This document shows, one piece after another, positions 9,128 through 20,330 of a stretch of 64,000 bases of DNA. Source of the stretch: Bradyrhizobium sp. Ghvi (lineage in GTDB: Bacteria; Pseudomonadota; Alphaproteobacteria; Rhizobiales; Xanthobacteraceae); assembly GCF_900115265.1 (NCBI RefSeq), contig NZ_FOVU01000001.1:1213001-1277000 (forward strand). The letters are read 5' to 3'. The stretch's first letter is position 1. Each line of letters starts with the position of its first letter. The notes under the pieces were generated by a model that worked only from the letters and a program-made list of their open reading frames with translations, searched no databases and was not told the origin of the DNA. The position numbers and the translations under genes are program-made.

Positions 9128-11158
9128 TCAGGCCGCCCGCACCGTATCGAGGAATTTCGCAACCTCGTTCTTGAGGCGGCCACTCTCCATCGAGAGTGAG
9201 CGCGCGGATGCCAGAACCTGGGTCGACGCCGAACCGGTCGCGCTGGCGCCGTGGCTGACCTGCGCGATCTTGTCAGCAACCTCGACCGTTCCCTTGGCGG
9301 CTTCGCTGACATTGCGAGCGATTTCAGCCGTCGCGGCGCCCTGCTCTTCGATGGTCGCCGCGATCGTCGTCGAGATGTCCGAAATCTTGGAGATCGTCGC
9401 GCCGATCACCTTGATGGCGCCGACCGAGTCTTCCGTGGCCGACTGCATGCCGGCGATCTGCGCGCTGATCTCATCAGTCGCCTTCGCAGTCTGGGCCGCG
9501 AGCGCCTTGACCTCGCTGGCCACCACGGCGAAGCCGCGGCCGGACTCGCCGGCTCGTGCCGCTTCGATCGTGGCGTTCAATGCGAGCAGATTAGTCTGCT
9601 CCGCGATCGCGGTGATTAATTTCACGACGTCGCCGATCCGGCCCGCGGCCTTGAGCAATTCGTTGATCCGGGCGTCGGTGTGCTCGGCCTGCTTGACCGC
9701 CTCGCCGGCGATGCGGCTGGAATCATGGACCTGGCGTCCGATCTCGACGACCGATGCGCTCATTTCCTCGGCGGCGGATGCCACGGCCCCGACATTGGCT
9801 GAGGCTTCCTCGGATGCCGCGGCCACCATTCCGGAAAGCTGCTCGGTCTCCTCCGCAGTCCCCGACAATGTGCCGGCGGCGGATTCGAGCTGTTGGGAAG
9901 CGGACGAAACCGAGTTGATGATGCCGCCGACCGCGTCTTCGAACGCGCCGGCCAAGCGGATCATCTCCTGCTTGCGCCGCGTGGCGGCTGCCGCCTCCTG
10001 ATCCTTCTGCTCGGCTTCCATCTGCTCGATGCGGATCAGATTGTCCCTGAACGTCTGGGCGGCCCGGGCGTTGTCGCCGACTTCGTCGCCGCGGGCGGTA
10101 TAAGGAATCTCGACAGCCTTGTTGCCGCCAGCCAGTTGCAGCAACACGTCGCCGATGCGACGGATCGGACGGGCGATGTTCAGCACCGAAAACAGCGCCG
10201 AGCCGGCCAGGACCAGGATCACGAGGACGCCGACGGCCAGGCTGACCCAAGTCGCCTGTTCCAGGGCAGTCATGAGCTGGCTTTGCCGCAGGGCCGTATA
10301 TTCGTTGTTCGCGGCGACCAGCTTGTCGACGCGCGTTGAGATTTCCCTTGCGGCCGGACGCAGCCGCTCTTCAAGGATGCGTGTTTTGGTGTCTTCCGCC
10401 TTCACGGCTTCGGCGGCCGCGGCCTTGTAGCGTCCCGCGAGCGCCGCCAGCGCGTCGATTCCGTCCGCGATCTCCTTGTCGCCAGCCGACTGGCGCACCC
10501 GTTTCAGGACACCGATCATCGCGTCGGCAAGGACGGCGATACGATCTTTCTGCACGACGTCACCGGTTGCGGTGAAATGCCAATCGGAGGCGCTGACCGC
10601 CTTGAAGGACGCGTCGGCTTCGCGCAATGCGACCTCGATGTTGAGGTGATTCGACGCTGCGGCGAGGGCGGGCGAGGTCAGCAATTTTTCGAGGGACTTG
10701 CTCCAGGTATCTTCAATCTGGTTAGTCGCGGCGAATTCCTTGATGGCGATGCCACGAGCCTCGCCGAGATCGTTGCCGGCCTTGAGGGAAGCTTCGAGCT
10801 GGACCTTCACCTCGCGGCAGAGCTCCTTGGCTTCGGCGCGCTTGGACCGCTCCAATGCCGCGTCTATTTCGGTGGTGGCATTGGCAATCGAATTGCGCAG
10901 CACTTCCATTTGTTTGGCGAGGCTGTCGGCGGTGGCGGCAGATCCGATCTCCGCCACTGCGAGGCGCGCCCGGGTTACTGCGAGCTCGGCGCCCTGGGCA
11001 TTGGCCTTGTTGGCGGTGTTGATGACCACCAATTCGCTCAGTCCCGCGATCTGCCCGTTCCTGATGAGTTGGTTGGCGAGCATGCCACCAACGAGAAGGA
11101 CCCCCGCACTTGCCGTCAATCCGAGCTTTGTACCGATGCGAAACTTGAACGATGCCAT
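9128..11158 (-). CDS. methyl-accepting chemotaxis protein
   Basis: A 676-residue chemoreceptor. It has a first membrane segment at about residues 12-32, a long helical periplasmic sensor region (33-303), a second membrane segment at 304-327 ([19 protein letters not shown]), a HAMP linker, and a signalling domain. The highly conserved hairpin tip is visible as [20 protein letters not shown] followed by [12 protein letters not shown]. The length of the sensor region suggests a helical bundle ligand domain rather than a short four-helix one; the ligand is unknown. I chose the ATG at 11158 because GGGGAG lies 7 nt upstream and the hydrophobic segment starts right after it; the frame is open further upstream. 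No che genes are close, so it is an orphan receptor locus. Confidence 0.93.
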   Translation of the reverse strand: MASFKFRIGTKLGLTASAGVLLVGGMLANQLIRNGQIAGLSELVVINTANKANAQGAELAVTRARLAVAEIGSAATADSLAKQMEVLRNSIANATTEIDAALERSKRAEAKELCREVKVQLEASLKAGNDLGEARGIAIKEFAATNQIEDTWSKSLEKLLTSPALAAASNHLNIEVALREADASFKAVSASDWHFTATGDVVQKDRIAVLADAMIGVLKRVRQSAGDKEIADGIDALAALAGRYKAAAAEAVKAEDTKTRILEERLRPAAREISTRVDKLVAANNEYTALRQSQLMTALEQATWVSLAVGVLVILVLAGSALFSVLNIARPIRRIGDVLLQLAGGNKAVEIPYTARGDEVGDNARAAQTFRDNLIRIEQMEAEQKDQEAAAATRRKQEMIRLAGAFEDAVGGIINSVSSASQQLESAAGTLSGTAEETEQLSGMVAAASEEASANVGAVASAAEEMSASVVEIGRQVHDSSRIAGEAVKQAEHTDARINELLKAAGRIGDVVKLITAIAEQTNLLALNATIEAARAGESGRGFAVVASEVKALAAQTAKATDEISAQIAGMQSATEDSVGAIKVIGATISKISDISTTIAATIEEQGAATAEIARNVSEAAKGTVEVADKIAQVSHGASATGSASTQVLASARSLSMESGRLKNEVAKFLDTVRAA

Positions 11159-11389
11159 GCTTACCGCTCCCCACACGCATACCGAGTACTCCGCTTTATT
11201 ACTAAACGAGAGCTGAAGATCACACCCCGTACAACTACAGGAGGTATCGAATGGAGACTGCTTGGAACAGCGCCTCACATAGGTACGCTTTTACGGTCGG
11301 TAACCTTCCAGCCCGGCCGCCGCGGTCGCGCTATCGCCCCGCTGCGCGGTGCCTTGCCGTGTTCCCCGACTCAGTCCTAGCGTGAGCTG

Positions 11390-11980
11390 ATGCGTGTCCA
11401 GGATCGCCCAAATCTCCAGCGGCCGCGGTTCGGCGGCTCGCCGTTCGGCCACCGCTTCTCCGGATTGTTGCCGTGGATGTTCGTGGTCGCCATCATGGCG
11501 GCGGTCGTACTCAGCTTCCGGCATGGGGCGAATTGGCCGCTTCGGCATCCGGCCGATGAGCGCACGCAGAATGCCGATATCATTCTTCGGCAGTCAGGCA
11601 GTCCCGACGATCGCCTGCCGGTTGATATCATCCGCACCGTTGACGGCGACACCTTCCTGGCGCGTGTGCACCGGCGCGGGGAGCGCGATCTCGTCGCGCG
11701 GGTTCGCCTGCGCGGCATCGATGCACCCGAGTTGAAGGCGTCTTGCCGGGAAGAACTGGACAAGGCGGAAGCCGCCACCGAGGCGTTGCGCAATCTGCTC
11801 GGCCAGGGTGGCGTCACGATCTACAATCTCGGCTCGGAAAAATACGGGCGCGTTCTCGCCGACGTTGCGACCAGGCGAACCGCCAACGTTTCGGCGGCGA
11901 TGCTCGCGGGCGGTTACGCGCGCAGTTACAATGGCGGCCATCGCGACGGCTGGTGCGCGCGAGGCTGGCGCTTCTGGTAA
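11390..11980 (+). CDS. thermonuclease (SNase-like) family protein, membrane-anchored
   Basis: A 196-residue protein with one N-terminal membrane segment at about residues 27-45 (LLPWMFVVAIMAAVVLSF) followed by a staphylococcal-nuclease-like OB-fold domain (75-196). Family motifs are VDIIRTVDGDTFLARV, the metal/arginine strand VRLRGIDAPEL and the second half SEKYGRVLADV. These match the calcium-binding Asp, catalytic Arg and Glu regions of the family. The domain would sit in the periplasm. The C-terminal CARGWRFW ending is typical of the short rhizobial members. It converges on the L,D-transpeptidase gene, with a terminator for that gene between them. Confidence 0.85.
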   Translation: MRVQDRPNLQRPRFGGSPFGHRFSGLLPWMFVVAIMAAVVLSFRHGANWPLRHPADERTQNADIILRQSGSPDDRLPVDIIRTVDGDTFLARVHRRGERDLVARVRLRGIDAPELKASCREELDKAEAATEALRNLLGQGGVTIYNLGSEKYGRVLADVATRRTANVSAAMLAGGYARSYNGGHRDGWCARGWRFW

Positions 11981-11981
11981 C

Positions 11982-12006
11982 AAAAAAGCCGCGTCGAAAC
12001 GCGGCT
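11982..12006 (-). terminator. rho-independent terminator of the L,D-transpeptidase gene
   Basis: A 6-bp perfect GC stem (GCCGCG/CGCGGC) with a 6-nt loop, 44 nt past the stop of the minus-strand gene. Read on the minus strand it is followed by six T residues (A run at 11982-11987 on plus). An outer A-T pair extends the stem. Confidence 0.8.
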
Positions 12007-12049
12007 CCTTCAATCTCTGTTGTAGCAACCTCTATTTTGGTTGCGGCGA

Positions 12050-12565
12050 TCAGCGCGTCACGACGACCTTCGTTCCGACCGAGACGCGGCTGTAGAGATC
12101 GGTGATGTCGTCGTTGAGCATGCGGATGCAGCCATAGGAGACGAAGCCGCCGACCGAACCCGGCACGTTGGTGCCGTGGATGGCGTATTCGCCGCCGGCC
12201 AGCGTCATCGCAGCAACGCCCATCGGGTTGCGCGGCGAGCCGCCCGGAATGACGTCGGGAAGCTGCGGCTTGTCGCGCTTCACCTCGGCGGGCGGCGACC
12301 AGGCCGGATTGCGATACTTGCCGTCGATGCGGGTCGTGCCAGCCCATTGCTTGCCGGACTTGCCGACGCCGACCGGGTAACGCATCGCGTGCCCGTCATC
12401 GAGGATGAGATAAAGCCGCCGCTCATTGGTTTTGACCACGATGGTGCCTGGCGAATAATCGGCCATGTGCGCACCCACCATTTCCGGCCGCGCCTCGGCC
12501 GCCGTCGACATCAAGAGCCCGGCCCCGATGGTGGTGGACAGCACCAGCGCAATCTTCATCGACAT
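12050..12565 (-). CDS. L,D-transpeptidase (YkuD/ErfK family), exported
   Basis: A 171-residue protein with an N-terminal signal peptide (cleavage likely after STAAEA, about residue 24) and a YkuD catalytic domain. The active-site block is complete: the His in YAIHGTNVPGSVGG and the Cys/Arg in VSYGCIRM. Such enzymes cross-link peptidoglycan stem peptides through the L,D route or attach outer-membrane proteins to the wall. The start ATG at 12565 has AGGGG 7 nt upstream; an ATG at 12559 is a minor alternative. The gene is monocistronic, with a strong terminator downstream and a 414-bp gap upstream. Confidence 0.92.
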   Translation of the reverse strand: MSMKIALVLSTTIGAGLLMSTAAEARPEMVGAHMADYSPGTIVVKTNERRLYLILDDGHAMRYPVGVGKSGKQWAGTTRIDGKYRNPAWSPPAEVKRDKPQLPDVIPGGSPRNPMGVAAMTLAGGEYAIHGTNVPGSVGGFVSYGCIRMLNDDITDLYSRVSVGTKVVVTR

Positions 12566-12979
12566 CGATTTTCCCCTGCCCCGAACGGATCATCCAAATT
12601 CACGCAAAAACCGGCAATAGCCTGCCCGCCGAGACATTCTCAACCGCGCTTGTTAACCGGACGGTTTCCACACGCGGCAGCCAGGGGCGAGCCGACAGGG
12701 GAAACAAAGGAAATGTTCGAAATAAAGTAAATGACCTGGAAACAACACTCGGTGGGAAACATGCAGCCGCGGCGGCGAGCATCCTGACAAGTGCGTGAGG
12801 GCGTGAACCGGGGTTTTTTCGGGGTGCTGTGTCAAAGCTCGTGTCCCGGACGCGGCGCGGCACGCAGTGCTGCGACGCAGAACCGGGACCCAGCTCATTC
12901 TTCTGCGCAGATGGATGGGCCCCGGCTCTGCAGCGCATCGCCAACTGGCGCTGCGCTGCGTCCGGGGCACGAGACGACC
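12566..12979. other. 414-bp intergenic region with a repeat element
   Basis: No gene is supported here. The part next to the L,D-transpeptidase is less GC-rich and should hold its promoter. The part next to the acs stop is a palindromic repeat, listed separately at 12838-12973. Short open frames here have no usable start signal or family motif. Confidence 0.6.
12838..12973. repeat. GTGCCCCGGACGC-type palindromic intergenic repeat, copy 1
   Basis: The two ends are inverted repeats: CTCGTGTCCCGGACGC at the left and GCGTCCGGGGCACGAG at the right, one mismatch in 16. The interior has further GC-rich self-complementary parts (CCGGGACCC, GGGCCCCGG). A related element lies at 41976-42095. It sits directly behind the acs stop codon and could also end transcription. 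Confidence 0.75.
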
Positions 12980-14926
<1,947 letters not shown>

Positions 14927-15326
14927 GCTTCCCTCCACATACGGCAAGCCGAGCACAGGTGACTGGCCAGCCGACTTTCATCATTGAGCGATTATGCGTC
15001 GGGCTAACCGGACCCGACAAGCAGCACAAGCTGGACCTTCGATGAGGGGCCGACCATGCGGAGGATCAACGTTCGCGGTCCGGTTGTCGCAAATCTGAAA
15101 CAGGCCGAGCGGCTGCTTTCGGCCTTTACCCACACCCCCGGAACAGGCCCGCGCAGGGCGTCTATGCACGATCGAAGGTATTTAGCAACCTCTTTTCACT
15201 GATTCGGGACTCGCAATGCGGTTCGGAACCCCCTACATGGCCAACCCGGGGTCCGAAGAGACTTCTTGGAACAAAAATCAGAACAGCGGCATTGACCGGT
15301 AACAGACAGGGCTAAGGCTTAAGACT
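14927..15326. other. 400-bp divergent promoter region between acs and topoisomerase IB
   Basis: No gene is supported. The region must carry two divergent promoters. A GGAAC at 15268-15272 followed 17 nt later by CATT loosely resembles the alphaproteobacterial EcfG general-stress promoter (GGAAC, 16-17 nt, CGTT), but the -10 match is imperfect, so I do not call it a promoter. A second GGAAC lies at 15225-15229 without a matching -10. Confidence 0.5.
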
Positions 15327-16496
15327 ATGATGGATCAGCAGAATCTCGGCACGATGCGGCCCGCTTCGGCCGATCCTGCCGCCATTGCGCTGGCCAAAGC
15401 CCTCGGACAATGGCCGAAACCGGCCGGTTCCTCTCGCCCCAGCCCGAAAAAGGTCTACGACACGGCGCCGCCGGCGACGGTCGAGGCACTTGCCAAGGAA
15501 CTGGGCCTGCGGCTCGGTGACCAAAACGAGCTGACCATCCGCCGCATCAGGCGCGGCAAGGGCTATTCGTTCGTCCGCCCCAACGGCGCGCATATCCGCG
15601 ATGCCCGTACCATCCGCCGGCTGCACGCCATGGCGGTGCCGCCGGCCTATCGCGAAGTGCGCTACTCCGCGGACCCAAGCTCGCACCTCCAGGCGGTGGG
15701 CCGCGATGCCGCGGGCCGGTTGCAATATCGCTATCATGCCGACTGGGAGAAGGTCCGCGAACAACGCAAGGCGCATCGTCTGGAAAAGCTCGTCGGTGCG
15801 CTGCCCAAGATCCGTCGCAAGGTCTCGGCGTTCCTGTCGGGCGACGAGCCGACGCGGGAATTCGCGCTTTCGGCGGTGATCGAGCTGATCGCGCGCACCG
15901 CGATCCGTCCCGGCAATGAATCCTACGCCCGCCTCAACGGCACCCGCGGCGCGACTACGCTGCTGAAGTCCAACGTCACGCTGGAAGACGACTGCTTCGT
16001 GCTGACCTTCAAGGCGAAGGGCGGCAAGGCGGTGCGCAAGGAATGCGATGCCGCCAAGCTGGTGCGCGCCATCGGCATTTTGCAGGGCGTGCCCGGCAAG
16101 CGCATGTTCCAGTATCGCGATGCCTACGGCATCGTGCGCGCCGTCAGCACCACGCAGGTGAACGCGTTTCTGCGCGAGATCGCCGGCATCAAGATTTCAC
16201 TGAAGGATTTCCGCACGCTGATGGCCTCCGCCGTCGTCGTGGAATCGCTGTCGCGGATCACGCCGGCGACCAGCCAGCGTGGCCGCAAGAAGCAGGTGCT
16301 GGATGCGATCCGGGCCGCCGCCGACAAGCTCTCCAACACGCCGGCAATCTGCCGCAAGAGCTACGTCCACGACACCATCGTCACTGCCTTCGAGGAAGGT
16401 ATCCTCGAACGCTTTGCCGCGACGATGAAAGGTCAGCGCTCGCAGGCAAGACGCGAGCAGCTGCTGGCGCAGGTGGTGGCAACTGCGGCGGTGTAG
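15327..16496 (+). CDS. DNA topoisomerase IB (poxvirus-like)
   Basis: A 389-residue type IB topoisomerase. The N-terminal third contains the DNA-binding fold typical of bacterial members (GLRLGDQNELTIRRIRRGKG, then AVPPAYREVRYSADP, LQAVGRDAAGRLQYRYH). The catalytic part carries the RPGNESYARLNGTRGATTL arginine motif, the lysine loop FKAKGGK, and the nucleophilic tyrosine in ICRKSYVHDTIV. It relaxes supercoils through a 3'-phosphotyrosyl intermediate and is thought to be accessory to gyrase and topoisomerase I. ATG codons at 15327 and 15330 are both possible; AAGG lies about 9 nt upstream. It is convergent with the AHSA1 gene, only 12 bp away. Confidence 0.93.
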   Translation: MMDQQNLGTMRPASADPAAIALAKALGQWPKPAGSSRPSPKKVYDTAPPATVEALAKELGLRLGDQNELTIRRIRRGKGYSFVRPNGAHIRDARTIRRLHAMAVPPAYREVRYSADPSSHLQAVGRDAAGRLQYRYHADWEKVREQRKAHRLEKLVGALPKIRRKVSAFLSGDEPTREFALSAVIELIARTAIRPGNESYARLNGTRGATTLLKSNVTLEDDCFVLTFKAKGGKAVRKECDAAKLVRAIGILQGVPGKRMFQYRDAYGIVRAVSTTQVNAFLREIAGIKISLKDFRTLMASAVVVESLSRITPATSQRGRKKQVLDAIRAAADKLSNTPAICRKSYVHDTIVTAFEEGILERFAATMKGQRSQARREQLLAQVVATAAV

Positions 16497-16508
16497 TCCG
16501 CCGCGGCG

Positions 16509-16964
16509 CTACATATTGTCCGAAAGACCTTTGTCGGGACCGGGATCGCGGCCTGTGGCTGCGCTCGTCAATCGCTCCAGATAATGCGCCCACCCCTTCG
16601 CGTGCGCGGCCATCTGTTCCTCGGTCGGCAGCCCGCTATGCGTCATGCGCAGCAACGTGCCGCCGTCGCGTTCGATCAGGTCGATTTCGATCAGGCTCGA
16701 GCCCGGTGGCACTTCCTGACCACCCTCCCAGCCGAAGGTGTAGGCCAGGCGATGTACCGGCACGACCTCGCGGAAGGTGCCGCGGGCGACGCTGCCGCGC
16801 GGGCCGATGCCTTTGAGCAGATAGAGCCCGCCGGGATGCGGCTCGGTGGTCGCATCCGAGCCCATCCAGTTCAGGATTTTCTCAGGATCGGTCAAATAGG
16901 CGAAGACGGTGGCGCGCGGGGCGGCGATCTGGGTCTCGCGTCGCAATACGAACGGCTCGTTCAT
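16509..16964 (-). CDS. SRPBCC / AHSA1-type ligand-binding protein
   Basis: A 151-residue protein of the START-like SRPBCC superfamily. It begins with the family strand (FVLRRETQIAAPRATVFAYLTDPEKILNWMG, key residues R, P, V, W) and ends with MAAHAKGWAHYLERLTSAA, the usual AHSA1 C-terminal helix. Such proteins bind hydrophobic ligands or, in eukaryotes, activate Hsp90; the bacterial role is mostly unknown. The often-associated ArsR-type repressor gene is absent here; instead it is divergent from a nucleotide cyclase about 100 bp away. Confidence 0.82.
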   Translation of the reverse strand: MNEPFVLRRETQIAAPRATVFAYLTDPEKILNWMGSDATTEPHPGGLYLLKGIGPRGSVARGTFREVVPVHRLAYTFGWEGGQEVPPGSSLIEIDLIERDGGTLLRMTHSGLPTEEQMAAHAKGWAHYLERLTSAATGRDPGPDKGLSDNM

Positions 16965-17065
16965 CGGCGATCATCCCTGGGCTGTCACTCGCACATGGCG
17001 GCGCCAAGGCAGCCCGTCAAGGATTGCCCGTGACAAAGACGGCGCTTCTTCGCCATCATCGGAGC

Positions 17066-18157
17066 ATGCAACTTTCTCAGACCCTCGCCTGGCTTGTCGA
17101 TGCCGCCTCGGAATGTTCTGGCGCCGATCGCCTGCTGGCGGAACTCGGCACGCATTTGCTTGCTGATGGCGTGCCGCTTGTAGCTGGCGCCCTGACGCTC
17201 GAGGTGCCGCATCCGCTGATCGCGAAGCGGACCTGGCTGTGGCGTGCGGATAGCGGCCGGGTGATCGAGGCGCTCGGCTTTGTGCCTGGCGGACCGGCGC
17301 CCGATTTGCCTGACGATGGCGGCCGCCGCTGGCTGCGCGACATCGCGGATGGCGACGTGCACGAAGACGTTGTCGGGCGCGATGGGCCGTTGCTCGGCTG
17401 GATCGGGCCGCGACCGTTCACTGCAGACGAGATCGAGCAACTGCGCCAAGCCGCCCGCTTTGCCGTGGCACCGCTCACCGCGCTCGCTGCACGCGCCACG
17501 CTGCGGGCGACGCTCGAGGCCTATCTCGGCAAGCGCAGCGCCGAGCGGGTCTTGGCGGCACCTCTGCGGCGCGACCTCGGCGAAACCATCCAGGCCGCGC
17601 TGCTCTATGCGGATCTGCGCGGCTTCACAACTTTGTCTGAAACCAGCCCGCCGGCCGATGTCATCGCTGCGCTCGATGCGTGGTTCGACCGCATCGCCGG
17701 TGCCGTTCACGCCTTTGGCGGCGAGGTGCTTAAATTCATCGGCGACGGCGTGCTGGCAATCTTTCCTGTGGTCGAGGCCTCACCGCGTCGTGCCTGCGAG
17801 GCTGCTCTGCGCGCGGCAGGCGCTGCCGAAGCCGGGATGGCGTATCTCAACGCCGAGCGCACGGCACAAGGATTGCCGCCGCTTGCGTTCGGCGCGGCGC
17901 TTCATCTCGGCGAGATGCTCTGGGGCAATATCGGCGCCGCCAACCGGCTTGACTTCACGGCGATCGGTCCCGCCGTCAATCTGGCCAGTCGGCTCGAGGG
18001 CCTGTGCAAGCCACTGGGCAGGACCGTGCTGGTGTCCGGCGCACTCGCCGCCGAAACGGAGATTCCGCTGGTCTCGCTTGGGCTGCACAGGCTGCGTGGC
18101 ATTGCTTCGCCGTGCGAGGTGCTTGCGCTGCTGGAGGCGCAGGTTGCGACGTCGTAG
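17066..18157 (+). CDS. class III adenylate/guanylate cyclase
   Basis: A 363-residue soluble cyclase. The C-terminal catalytic domain (about 175-360) has both metal-binding aspartates, D183 in YADLRGFT and D227 in FIGDGVLAIF, and the transition-state Asn/Arg pair in NLASRLEGL, so it should be active. The N-terminal 165 residues have no motif I recognise; they could be a sensor or autoinhibitory region. It would make cAMP (or cGMP) in the cytoplasm. ATG at 17066 was chosen for the conserved-looking N-terminus, but GTG at 17030 has a better ribosome site (AAGGA, 6 nt spacing) and may be the real start. It is convergent with the TPR-protein gene. Confidence 0.88.
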   Translation: MQLSQTLAWLVDAASECSGADRLLAELGTHLLADGVPLVAGALTLEVPHPLIAKRTWLWRADSGRVIEALGFVPGGPAPDLPDDGGRRWLRDIADGDVHEDVVGRDGPLLGWIGPRPFTADEIEQLRQAARFAVAPLTALAARATLRATLEAYLGKRSAERVLAAPLRRDLGETIQAALLYADLRGFTTLSETSPPADVIAALDAWFDRIAGAVHAFGGEVLKFIGDGVLAIFPVVEASPRRACEAALRAAGAAEAGMAYLNAERTAQGLPPLAFGAALHLGEMLWGNIGAANRLDFTAIGPAVNLASRLEGLCKPLGRTVLVSGALAAETEIPLVSLGLHRLRGIASPCEVLALLEAQVATS

Positions 18158-18231
18158 CTAATAAATCTCGCATCTTGCAAATCAGCTTCCATTTGTTCGT
18201 CGGCCCGGCCAGATCCTGGTACGGTTGACGG

Positions 18232-19182
18232 TCAGGTCGGGGGCTGTCCGCCAGGATTATTCTTCTCAGGCGCATCGTCTTTCACCTGTCCGCGCAAGCG
18301 GTCGCGTTCCGATCTGGCGAAATCGTTGTCGGGTGCCAACGTGACTGCATTCTCCAGCGCTGCCAGGGCCTCGCGCGGCTTGCCGGTGGTTTCGAAGATC
18401 ACGGCCCGCGCCAATAAGCCGCGCGGATCTTTCGGCGCGCGCTTGCCGAACTCGTCGAAATCGCGCAAGGCAGCGTCATAGCTCTCCTGAGCCTGCTGGG
18501 CTTCGCCGCGCGCCAAATAATAGTCGGCGTTGTTGGGTAGCCGCCTGATCGCTTCGTTCAAATCGGCCACCGCCTTAGCGTAATCTTTCAGCCGCAAATA
18601 GGCGAAGCCACGGTAATAATATGCGACGGCTGCGATTGCCCATGGCGTTGTCTGGCTGGCTGTTTTATTCAGATCCTGGAGCGCGGCGTCGTAATCTCCG
18701 CGCGTCATGTAGATCCACGCGCGGTCGTTGAGGGCCGCAGGGTAATCGGGCTGGATCTTCAGCGCGGCGTTGAAATCCGACATTGCGCTGTCCGGATCCT
18801 TGTCGCGTCGCATGAAGCCTCGTTGGGTATAGACCGAGGCCAGCCGTGAGCCGGATATCTTGCCACCATCGATCAGCTTGGTGCAGACGGCTTCCGAGCC
18901 GATGCTGCTATTGGCAAAGCAACTCATAATCTCGAGGTCCAGCGCATTGACCGTCGTCGTCTTGATCGGGGTCGCGGTCGAGGTTGTCGCCTTCTGCGCG
19001 ACCGGCTTGGCCCAGCTTCCGGCATTGCCCCAGGCGCCGGTGTTGACCGGTCTACTGATCAGAATCCAGCCCGTGATCAGCACGGCCATCGCGGCCGGCC
19101 ACGCGTACCACGACCACCGATACCAGGGATCGATGCTCCACAATGCACCGTGCAACGCGGCGATGCGGGCCGTCGGATTCAT
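18232..19182 (-). CDS. membrane-anchored TPR protein (third gene of an AAA+ operon)
   Basis: A 316-residue protein with a short cytoplasmic N-terminus, one membrane segment at about 24-43 (SWYAWPAAMAVLITGWILI) and a C-terminal array of tetratricopeptide repeats (about 130-300; for example KIQPDYPAALNDRAWIYMTR and LKDYAKAVADLNEAIRRLP). The repeats would lie in the periplasm if the N-terminus is inside. The start ATG at 19182 lies 2 bp after the stop of the AAA+ gene, so the two are coupled. TPR arrays bind partner proteins; the natural partner is the neighbouring ATPase system, but this is inference. The C-terminus is Pro/Asn/Gly-rich. Confidence 0.85.
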   Translation of the reverse strand: MNPTARIAALHGALWSIDPWYRWSWYAWPAAMAVLITGWILISRPVNTGAWGNAGSWAKPVAQKATTSTATPIKTTTVNALDLEIMSCFANSSIGSEAVCTKLIDGGKISGSRLASVYTQRGFMRRDKDPDSAMSDFNAALKIQPDYPAALNDRAWIYMTRGDYDAALQDLNKTASQTTPWAIAAVAYYYRGFAYLRLKDYAKAVADLNEAIRRLPNNADYYLARGEAQQAQESYDAALRDFDEFGKRAPKDPRGLLARAVIFETTGKPREALAALENAVTLAPDNDFARSERDRLRGQVKDDAPEKNNPGGQPPT

Positions 19183-19184
19183 GA

Positions 19185-20309
19185 TCAGCTGTCCCGGATC
19201 GCCGATTGAATGTCGCTGAGCTCGAACTCGGCAACGCTCGCATGAGGGTCTCGCGACGTGCGCAGGGCATGCGCCTCGCGGGTCTTTTCCAGCAGCGTTC
19301 GCATTGAGCGCGCATTGCCCCATTGCGGATCGTCGCGTTGTGAGTCGATCCATGGCGCGAGAGTCGCTTCGAAGCCGATCGGCAGCAGATATTGCTGCTC
19401 GGACGCCATGGCGCGGAAGATTTCGCAGAGCTCGAGCGCATCGTAGGGCGGAAAGTCGATCGTCTTGGTGAAGCGGCTGGCAAGTCCGGGATTGCTGCCG
19501 ATGAACCGGTGCATCTCGGCGGGATAGCCGGCGACGATCACAACCAGCCGGTCGCGATGATCCTCCATGTATTTCAGCAACGCCTCGATCGCTTCGCGGC
19601 CGAAATCACCCTTCCACTCAGCCGCGGTCAGGCTGTAGGCCTCGTCGATGAACAGAACGCCGTCCAGCGCAGTGCGGCACACCTCGAGCGTCTTCGGCGC
19701 AGTCTGGCCGACATAGCTCGCGACGAGTTGGCTGCGGTCAGCTTCGATCAAATGGCCTTTGCGCAACACACCGAGCGAGCGATAGATGTCGCCGATGGCG
19801 CGCGCCACCACGGTCTTGCCCACCCCGGGAGGTCCGGTGAACACCATGTGCCGGCTCGTCGCGAACACTGGCAGGCCCTGCTCGCGCCGCCGGCGCTCGA
19901 CCTCAAGGCTCGCAAGCAGCTTGTTGATCTCGGTTTTGACCGAGGCGAGCCCCACCATCATGTCAAGGTCGTCAAGGGCGTCGTCCGCAGTGCGCGTCAC
20001 CATGCGGGTCTCGCCGGTCGCGGAATCCGTCGTCAGCCTGCGGCCATAGGTGTAGCCGCTTCCAACAGGGACGAAACCCGATGCCGTAGGGTCGGCGCCG
20101 AGCCGCGAGGCAATGTAGCCGACGCCGGTCGCAGATACGGCCGTCAGCGCGACGCCGACAAATCGCAGCGGGGTGATGTCGGAGAAGAGCGAGCCGATCC
20201 ATCCGAAAAAGCCGATCTGCGGATTGAACAGCAGCGCGCTGACCCCTGCTGTGGCCACGCCGATCAAGATAAAGGCGAGGATGAAGCGTGCGTTCAGAAA
20301 ATTCTGCAT
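19185..20309 (-). CDS. membrane-anchored CbxX/CfxQ-type AAA+ ATPase
   Basis: A 374-residue protein. Two hydrophobic segments (about 8-28 and 48-68) precede an AAA+ domain of the CbxX/CfxQ type: Walker A GPPGVGKT at 159-166, Walker B GVLFIDEA at 217-224, and the family-typical EAIEALLKYMEDHRDRLVVI followed by VAGYP. Relatives include the Rubisco activase CbbX and the ATPase domain of EccA in type VII secretion. No Rubisco genes are present, and the membrane anchor is unusual for CbbX, so it is not expected to be an activase. It is the middle gene of an operon with a one-pass membrane protein (21 bp upstream) and a TPR protein (2 bp downstream). ATG start at 20309. Confidence 0.9.
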   Translation of the reverse strand: MQNFLNARFILAFILIGVATAGVSALLFNPQIGFFGWIGSLFSDITPLRFVGVALTAVSATGVGYIASRLGADPTASGFVPVGSGYTYGRRLTTDSATGETRMVTRTADDALDDLDMMVGLASVKTEINKLLASLEVERRRREQGLPVFATSRHMVFTGPPGVGKTVVARAIGDIYRSLGVLRKGHLIEADRSQLVASYVGQTAPKTLEVCRTALDGVLFIDEAYSLTAAEWKGDFGREAIEALLKYMEDHRDRLVVIVAGYPAEMHRFIGSNPGLASRFTKTIDFPPYDALELCEIFRAMASEQQYLLPIGFEATLAPWIDSQRDDPQWGNARSMRTLLEKTREAHALRTSRDPHASVAEFELSDIQSAIRDS

Positions 20310-20330
20310 TCAAATCTCAATTCGGAAATC

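Noticed and set aside
11291..11548. A small minus-strand gene downstream of the chemoreceptor region
   Set aside because: It overlaps the thermonuclease gene in the opposite frame, has no ribosome site and no recognisable motif.
12600..12970. Short open frames between the L,D-transpeptidase and acs genes
   Set aside because: They run through the palindromic repeat and lack start signals and coding character.
15268..15293. EcfG-type stress promoter before topoisomerase IB
   Set aside because: GGAAC is present but the -10 reads CATT rather than CGTT, and GGAAC is frequent by chance in such DNA.
19185..20309. Identification of the AAA+ protein as the Rubisco activase CbbX
   Set aside because: It has two membrane helices and a TPR partner, and no cbbL/cbbS genes are nearby; only the AAA+ domain type is shared.
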